Source of the DNA: Cycas panzhihuaensis | Lineage: Eukaryota; Cycadophyta | Length of the DNA stretch: 64,000 bases | Direction of reading: 5' to 3' | Assembly (NCBI GenBank): GCA_023213395.1 | Contig: CM041465.1 | Location: forward strand, 243,543,741 to 243,607,740 | Shown: piece after piece, positions 58,158-64,000 of the stretch | Layout of the letters: each line of letters opens with the position of its first letter | Numbering within the stretch: the stretch's first letter is position 1 | Notes under the pieces: generated by a model | What the model saw: the letters and a program-made list of their open reading frames with translations, nothing else | The model's database searches: none | Told to the model about the DNA's origin: nothing | Program-made: the position numbers and the translations under genes

Positions 58158-58169
58158 ATAGCTAATATG

Positions 58170-61100
58170 TAGAACTCCTAACTCATCTTTGAATTTTTAA
58201 AATTTAATCTTACCTAAAGCTTTCATAAAGATGCATGTTGCCTGATCTTTGGTACTACAATATGCTAATTTAATTTCTCCTGCTTGTACTAGCTCTTGAA
58301 TAAAATGGTGTTACATATTAATATACTTCATTCTACCATGAAATACTAGGTTCTTTATTATCTATATTATGCTATGATTATCACACCAAATTCTTGTAAG
58401 TCCTTTCTATTCTAACTAAAAGTCTTATAATAGTCTTCTCAACTAAACTGTTTTACATGTGCCAACATCTGTTGCTTTATATTTTGCATCAGCTATAGAT
58501 AAATAGACTATATTTTGCTTCTTAGTTCTTTAAGCTATGGCTATTGAACCCATACTAGAAATGTAACCTCAAGTTAATTTTCTATCATCGATGTCACCCA
58601 CCCAATATAAATCTGTATAGCACGTCAACTTGAAATTTAATAAAGCTCTATAATATAGATTATATTCTAAAGTGTCTTTAAGATATCATAGAATTCTTCT
58701 AGTCACTTGCCAATGAGTAGTCTTGCGATCTTGAATAAATCTAGATACAACACTCACTAAATGTATTATGTCTAGTCAAGTGGATATCAAATAGATCAAA
58801 CTACCAATTCACTGTCTATGAAGTGTAGGATCAATATGTGTAGAATCATTTAGTTTGGATAGATTGATTTCTATTTTTGCTGGAGTTACTAATAGTTTGC
58901 AATCAGTCATCCTAAACTTTTGTAGTAGGTCCAGGGTATATTTCCTTTAGGAGATGAAGATACCATTTTTATCCTACCATACCTCCAAACTTAGGAAGTA
59001 ATGCATTAATCTCGAATTAGTCATTTCAAATCCCTTATACATGGCTTCTTTAAAGTTTTCTAAAAGATGGGAGTCATTCCTAATGTATACAATATCATCT
59101 ATATAGAGTCCCACAATTAGAATAGAATCTCCCTTAATTTTAATTTAGAGATTTGGATCTAATCAAGACCTTTCAAAGCCTAAATCTCTAAAATATTTGT
59201 CAATTTGGGAATACTAAGCCCTATGTGCTTGTTTCAAACCATAAAGTGCCTTTTTGCATTTATACGCTTTGTTTTCTTCCTCCTTAACTTCAAAACCAAG
59301 GGGTTGAGAAACATATATATCATCTTCAATGTAGCCATTGAGGAAAGTTCTTTTGATGTCCATTTGATAAATGTTCCATCCCATTTGAGTTGTCAAACTC
59401 ATCATCATATAAATAGTTTTCATTCATGCAATAGAAGTAAATGTCTCATTGTAATCAATACCTTATCTTTGGGCATAACCTTTGGTGACTAATCTAGCTT
59501 TGTATTTATTAATTGATCTATCAAAGTGGAACTTGGTTTTATAAATCGACATTGTACTAATTTCTCTTTTATTGGGAGGTAAGTTAACTAATTCCCAAGT
59601 ATCATTCTTAATAATGGAGTGATATTCGTCTTCTATTTCCTTTCTCTAAGAAGCATGCATATTGATCTCATCAAATGTTTGAGGCTCATAGGACTCTAAA
59701 ACTTTACTCATGAGGGTAAAGTTTACCCTATGTGAGCAAATGGATCTTTGATTGTTATCTAAAATATTACCTATATCATGATTCCTTTGAACCCATTTCA
59801 GAAGACATTGTGGTGGAGTTTGAGAAGGGGTTCCGTCCGCACTTGGTTCATTAAGGACTTGTCTAGAGTTAAACATAGGAGGCATACATTTTGATTTGGT
59901 GGAGATGTTAAAATTAATCATTACTTCTTTTCTCTTTTCTTGATCATCATGATAACAAGCATCTTTCTAAAACTTTAAATCTCTACTTACCATAACCTTC
60001 TTTGACTTAGGATCATAGAGTTTATATCATTTAGATCTTTTACAATAGCCAAGAAATATGCACTTGATGCTATGGTCATTTAATTTAGATCTTCTTTGCT
60101 TAGGTACATGTGCATAGGCTAGGCACCAAAAAACGCTTAAGTGATATATGTTTGGCTTGTAACTTGTCTAATCTTGTTTAGGTGTCTTCCACTTTAGGGC
60201 TTTGGTAGAGCACCTATCAAGGAGTTAAACGGATGTATGGACTGCTTCCATCCAAAACTCATATCTCAAGTTTTTATCTTTTAACATGCACCTTATCATT
60301 TCTACAATGGTGTAATTTTGCCTTTCGACTACACTATTTTGTTATGGGGTGTAGGGATTTGTGAGATGTCTTCTTATCCCATGATGCACGTAATATGCCT
60401 TAAATTCATTGGAGATGAATTCTCCACCATTGTCTAATCTTAGTAAGAGAAGTTTTTACCCACTTTGTTGCTCCATAAAGTTTTTAAAGTCAACAAAGTA
60501 TTGGAAGACATTTGATTTGAACTTAAGGAAGAATACCCAAGTCTTCCTATTGTAGTTATTAATGAATGTGATGAAATAGGATGTACCTACCAACAAGGGA
60601 ATATCCATAGGGCCACATATATCTATATAGACTAGTTGAAATGGTCCAGTTGCCTGATATCTATAATCTAGAATGTTTTTTTTAATGTTGTTTGCCAAGT
60701 AGGCACCGCTTGCATATGGTTTTGTCCACTTCAATGTTATGCAACCCATTAACCATATCTATTCTTTTCATTAAGGCTAAACTACTAAAGTTGAGGTGTC
60801 TAAATCTTCTATGCCATAAGTCATTATCCAATTTAACTATGGTTATTAAGGCATAAGTATCTGATGGAGTAAGGACAAGTTTGAAAAAGTCTATTTTTTG
60901 TCCTTTTTCCCTTTGCAACAATTACTTTATTTTTCTTTCTGTATTTAATTGTGCATTCACCATTATAAAAAATAACCTTGTAATACTAATCCATCATCTA
61001 CCCTACTGGTAATAGATTTTTCTTCAAGATAGGAATATATAATATATAATAAAGGTGTCTATACTCTCCTATATATGTCATGAGAGCTATGTTGCCTCTA

Positions 61101-62380
61101 CCAACTGATTCATTATATGTGTCATCATCGAATAGTATTTAACCTCTTTTTCTTTTATCCAATGTATGGAATAAATGCTCCTTATGAGTCATGTGAATTA
61201 AACAACCTGAATTAATATATCATCTATCATCTTCTTCTTCTTTGGCGTTAAAACTAGATAGGAAAAGTTTGTTATTATCCCTTATCTCAATTATGGTATT
61301 TGCACTACCTTTTGTGGGTGGTCTATATTTTGAAAAACATTTATCTTTTGTATGACCATTATGATGATAATAGGTACAGTATAATGTCTCTCTTCTCCCA
61401 TAACTTAGACCTCAACTGTAAGGATGAGTTCTTTTAATGTAGGATGATCTCTCCCTTTCCTTATAATGTGGGACTTGATTGTACTTTTATCTATTATTAT
61501 AATAATCTTGATTTGACCTTATAACTTGAATATTTCCTTGACAATTTAGGCAACATGAATGTGCCTTAGGTTATTTCTCCTGATTTTGGTACCTAGGAGG
61601 ATTGAAATTTTGTTGGTTTGCTCCTTGTCTCTTTTAGTGAGGAGCTTGATATTTAAGTGGATCTTGACACATATACCTTGTAGGATTTCTATCCCTTCTC
61701 TTAGGAGATAGTTCTCTGGATTTAGATATACCCACTTGAGAATGAGATTAGATTCTGGCCTTGGTAGCAAAGACATGCTCAAGGGATTTATTTGCATTTT
61801 GTTGTTCTTTAACTATCATCAACATGGCACTTAGTTATTTTGCCTTGAGGGTACTTAGGCCTTTGGAAATCCCTATACTTGTCAATACCATTTTAAATCT
61901 TCTTATGGCACGCACACATCTCAAAATTCTTTCTACTACTCTTTGCTTTGTCAATGTATCTCTAAGCAATCTCATTTGGTTAACTATATCTTGCACCTTA
62001 GTCATGAATTCTGTTGGCATCATACGTAAATTTTTAAATTTGCTTCTTAGATTTTGAAACTTATAAGATGTAACTCCTTTATAAATTAACTATAGGGAAT
62101 CTCATGCTTCCTTTGACTTTGTTAACTCACTAACTCTTGGGAAAATGTGATCTTCTAATGCACAAAAGATAAGGGCAAGAGCTTTATTATCCTTTTTAAT
62201 ATTTTCTTTATAAGTTGTCTTTTCAACATCGGTGGCATTCTAACCTAATTCATTGTAATCTATTCTCACAATCTCCCATATGTTATTAGCGATGAGGATG
62301 GGTCTCATCCTTCTACTCTAATTTAGAAAGTCATTACCATCAAACTTAGGAATTATTATGTTTCCAAAGTTTGTTGTCAT
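58170..62380 (-). pseudogene. Copia-E gag-pol polyprotein, broken
   Basis: The start is the ATG at 62380 (MTTNFGNIIIPKFDGNDFLN, then a stop). In order: gag; zinc knuckle CTYYHHNGHTKDKC with one cysteine lost (about 61383-61340); protease YINSGCLIHMTHKEHLFHTL, with D-S-G reading NSG (about 61225); pre-integrase DLWHRRFRHLNFSSLALMKR (from 60835); integrase VYIDICGPMD and FINNYNRKTWVFFL (60645-60530); RT with IYQMDIKRTFLNGYIEDDI (about 59370) and active site YIDD (about 59100); RNase H to about 58190. Frames are broken throughout. Confidence 0.92.
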
Positions 62381-64000
62381 CTCTTAGCTAAAGTTTTAAA
62401 AACTATAGATAAAGTAAAGTTTTCCAAAAGTTTGATTTTGAAAATTAACCCAAGAAGTAATGTTTAAAGTTTTTCCCAAGGTTTTACATGTGTCTTAGTC
62501 CCTAACGAGGCTTCTAACCTCTAAGTCCAAGGGTCTCCAAGGGAAACCTTTAGTTATTATCCTGTCTAGTGGCGCCTACCTACAAGTGGTAAAATAGGGA
62601 CCCAATATACTGGTATTTGAGCTCTAAGCTCGATATACCTCAGTACATAGGCTACTATGGAGGTTATTACACCCCCTTGAATTATTGGTCTACCTGTGCT
62701 AAACTTATGCCTAGTGACAAATCTAGTGATGAAGGTTTTACTAACTAAGGTACTCACCCTTTTTAGGTCTAGTCTTGGTCTCCGAACTCTAAAATATATA
62801 GGTTTTCCACCTCGACCTACCATAAATACACCTTATAGCTAATGATTTTCCTCATCCAATATAAGTAGGCCATTTGGCGTGTGTGTGATGGTAATTTCAA
62901 GGGTCGTAATTATTCCCCGTGTAAGGCTAGAAAAAATGTAGTAAATTTATGAAATTATCTTTCTTAACGTGACAGTAAATTTTAATTAGATGTGGTCTCA
63001 CTTAATCTCAGTAGGATTCCTTTTATTCAAGGAAATGAAATAAAATAAAAAATAGATCTTTAAGTAAGATGAAATATATCTCAAATGTAAGTATGATGTA
63101 AAACTTTATATGAAGCCACAATTAGAATAAGTAAAAGAATCAAGATACATATTTCTTCTTTTAATAAACCAAAAATAAATACTAATATGCAATCTAATAT
63201 TCTTAAATTAAGATACTCTTATAGAAGTAAAATAATAAAATATATGAACTTGTTTAAAGTGATACACTAAAATAATAGAATCCTTAATCTTTTGGAATAT
63301 ATGAATGAACTTTGAAACAAAAGTTAATCAAAGGACCTTGTAACTATGCTTTTACAAATTTCAAGCTGAAGAAAGAATAAAGCTTTTGATAAAATAAGGA
63401 ACCTCCTTAACTAATATGCCACTTAATGTTACAAGATAATGATAGTGCCAAATAGTTCTTTTATAAGAACATAAATAAACTAGGTGAATCTTATAATTTT
63501 AAGGAGGAATAATGCTTGAAATAATCAAAAGTGCCAAAAAAATAGTCTATATTTGAATGATAATATAAAGAATAAAATAAAAATCAAGATAAATGGTACC
63601 AGTTTGATGTATTACTTCACTTAGGCTTCTTGATCCTTAAAAAGCTAAAATTAATGCCAGAGGCTGCAAATGGTTTATAATCTTTATAAAAAACCAATAA
63701 ATATCTCCAAAAAATTGATTAGTAGTAGATTATACTTAAGTAGAATTAATTTGAATGAAAAAATACTGAAAAGTATTACAAAATGCGTATGTTTAGGGCT
63801 AAATTGGAGCCTTAAATTGATGAGCCTTAAAGTCTTGAAAAATAATTTCAAAATAAGATGAGACTAATTTCAATGTGAAAAGCTCTAAAAATGCTTTCCG
63901 TTAGTTCTTACAGTTTTGAAATCTGAGCTAAAACGATTAAGTTATTGTGAAAATGATGAATAGACCTCCTTAATATAAGTTAAATAAACACTAAAAAAAA
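62381..64000 (-). other. Copia-E 5' leader, cut by window edge
   Basis: No protein recognised. The block 62450-62960 is conserved with Copia-D 36640-37190, and weaker similarity continues to the window edge. If it is as long as the Copia-D leader, captured gene pieces could lie beyond 64000. Confidence 0.6.

Larger units (their letters stand above)
57774..64000 (-). mobile_element. Copia-E: copia element related to Copia-D, continues past window
   Basis: 3' LTR at 57774-58145, polypurine tract, gag-pol and 1.6 kb of leader on the minus strand. The primer site and 5' LTR lie beyond 64000. LTR, gag start and leader all resemble Copia-D, so both belong to one family. It was inserted into Copia-F. 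The target duplication cannot be checked here. Confidence 0.88.

Overview
This window is seed-plant nuclear DNA, very probably intergenic heterochromatin of a large, retrotransposon-rich genome. Nearly all of it is LTR retrotransposon sequence: Ty1/copia elements with tRNA-iMet-type primer sites, and Ty3/gypsy elements of the Tat lineage. All of them are old and broken. I see no intact host gene, no rRNA, no tRNA gene and no CRISPR array. Most stops in the old frames are of the kind expected from C-to-T and G-to-A change (TGG to TAG, CAA to TAA, CGA to TGA), as in long-methylated plant DNA.

Layout. 1-3537: minus-strand copia (Copia-1), its 3' part outside the window, inserted in the 3' LTR of the next element. 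3538-19822: a long minus-strand Tat gypsy (Gypsy-A) with LTRs of about 3.07 kb. Its sense order is LTR, primer site, gag, protease, RT, RNase H, integrase, an opposite-strand plant-mobile-domain (PMD) gene, a second RNase H, polypurine tract, LTR. 19823-20745: a decayed 56-bp minisatellite into which Gypsy-A seems to have inserted. 20746 to about 31500: remains of a related gypsy (Gypsy-B: gag-protease, primer site, probable LTR), split by an LTR-plus-3'-tail fragment of the Gypsy-A family (Gypsy-C, 22859-26256). 31953-41253: a complete minus-strand copia (Copia-D) with 347-bp LTRs and a perfect ATTAT target duplication. 41259-45388: AT-rich DNA I cannot assign. 45389-57773: plus-strand copia remains (Copia-F), broken by a GC-rich solo Tat LTR (45684-48230), by a complete minus-strand copia (Copia-G, 49370-56809, target duplication AGAAT), and ended by Copia-E (57774 to beyond 64000), a relative of Copia-D.

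Most notable content. Two copia elements carry pieces of ordinary host genes in their long 5' leaders. Copia-D has a glutamate synthase piece and, head to head with it, a DEAH-box splicing-helicase piece. Copia-G has a C-terminal piece of vacuolar H+-ATPase subunit A. Each can be read as one uninterrupted frame apart from point stops. Gypsy-A carries an antisense PMD gene with its own candidate TATA box, and an RNase H that lies outside pol, downstream of that antisense gene. All coordinates, homologies and divergence counts were made by eye, without database searches.
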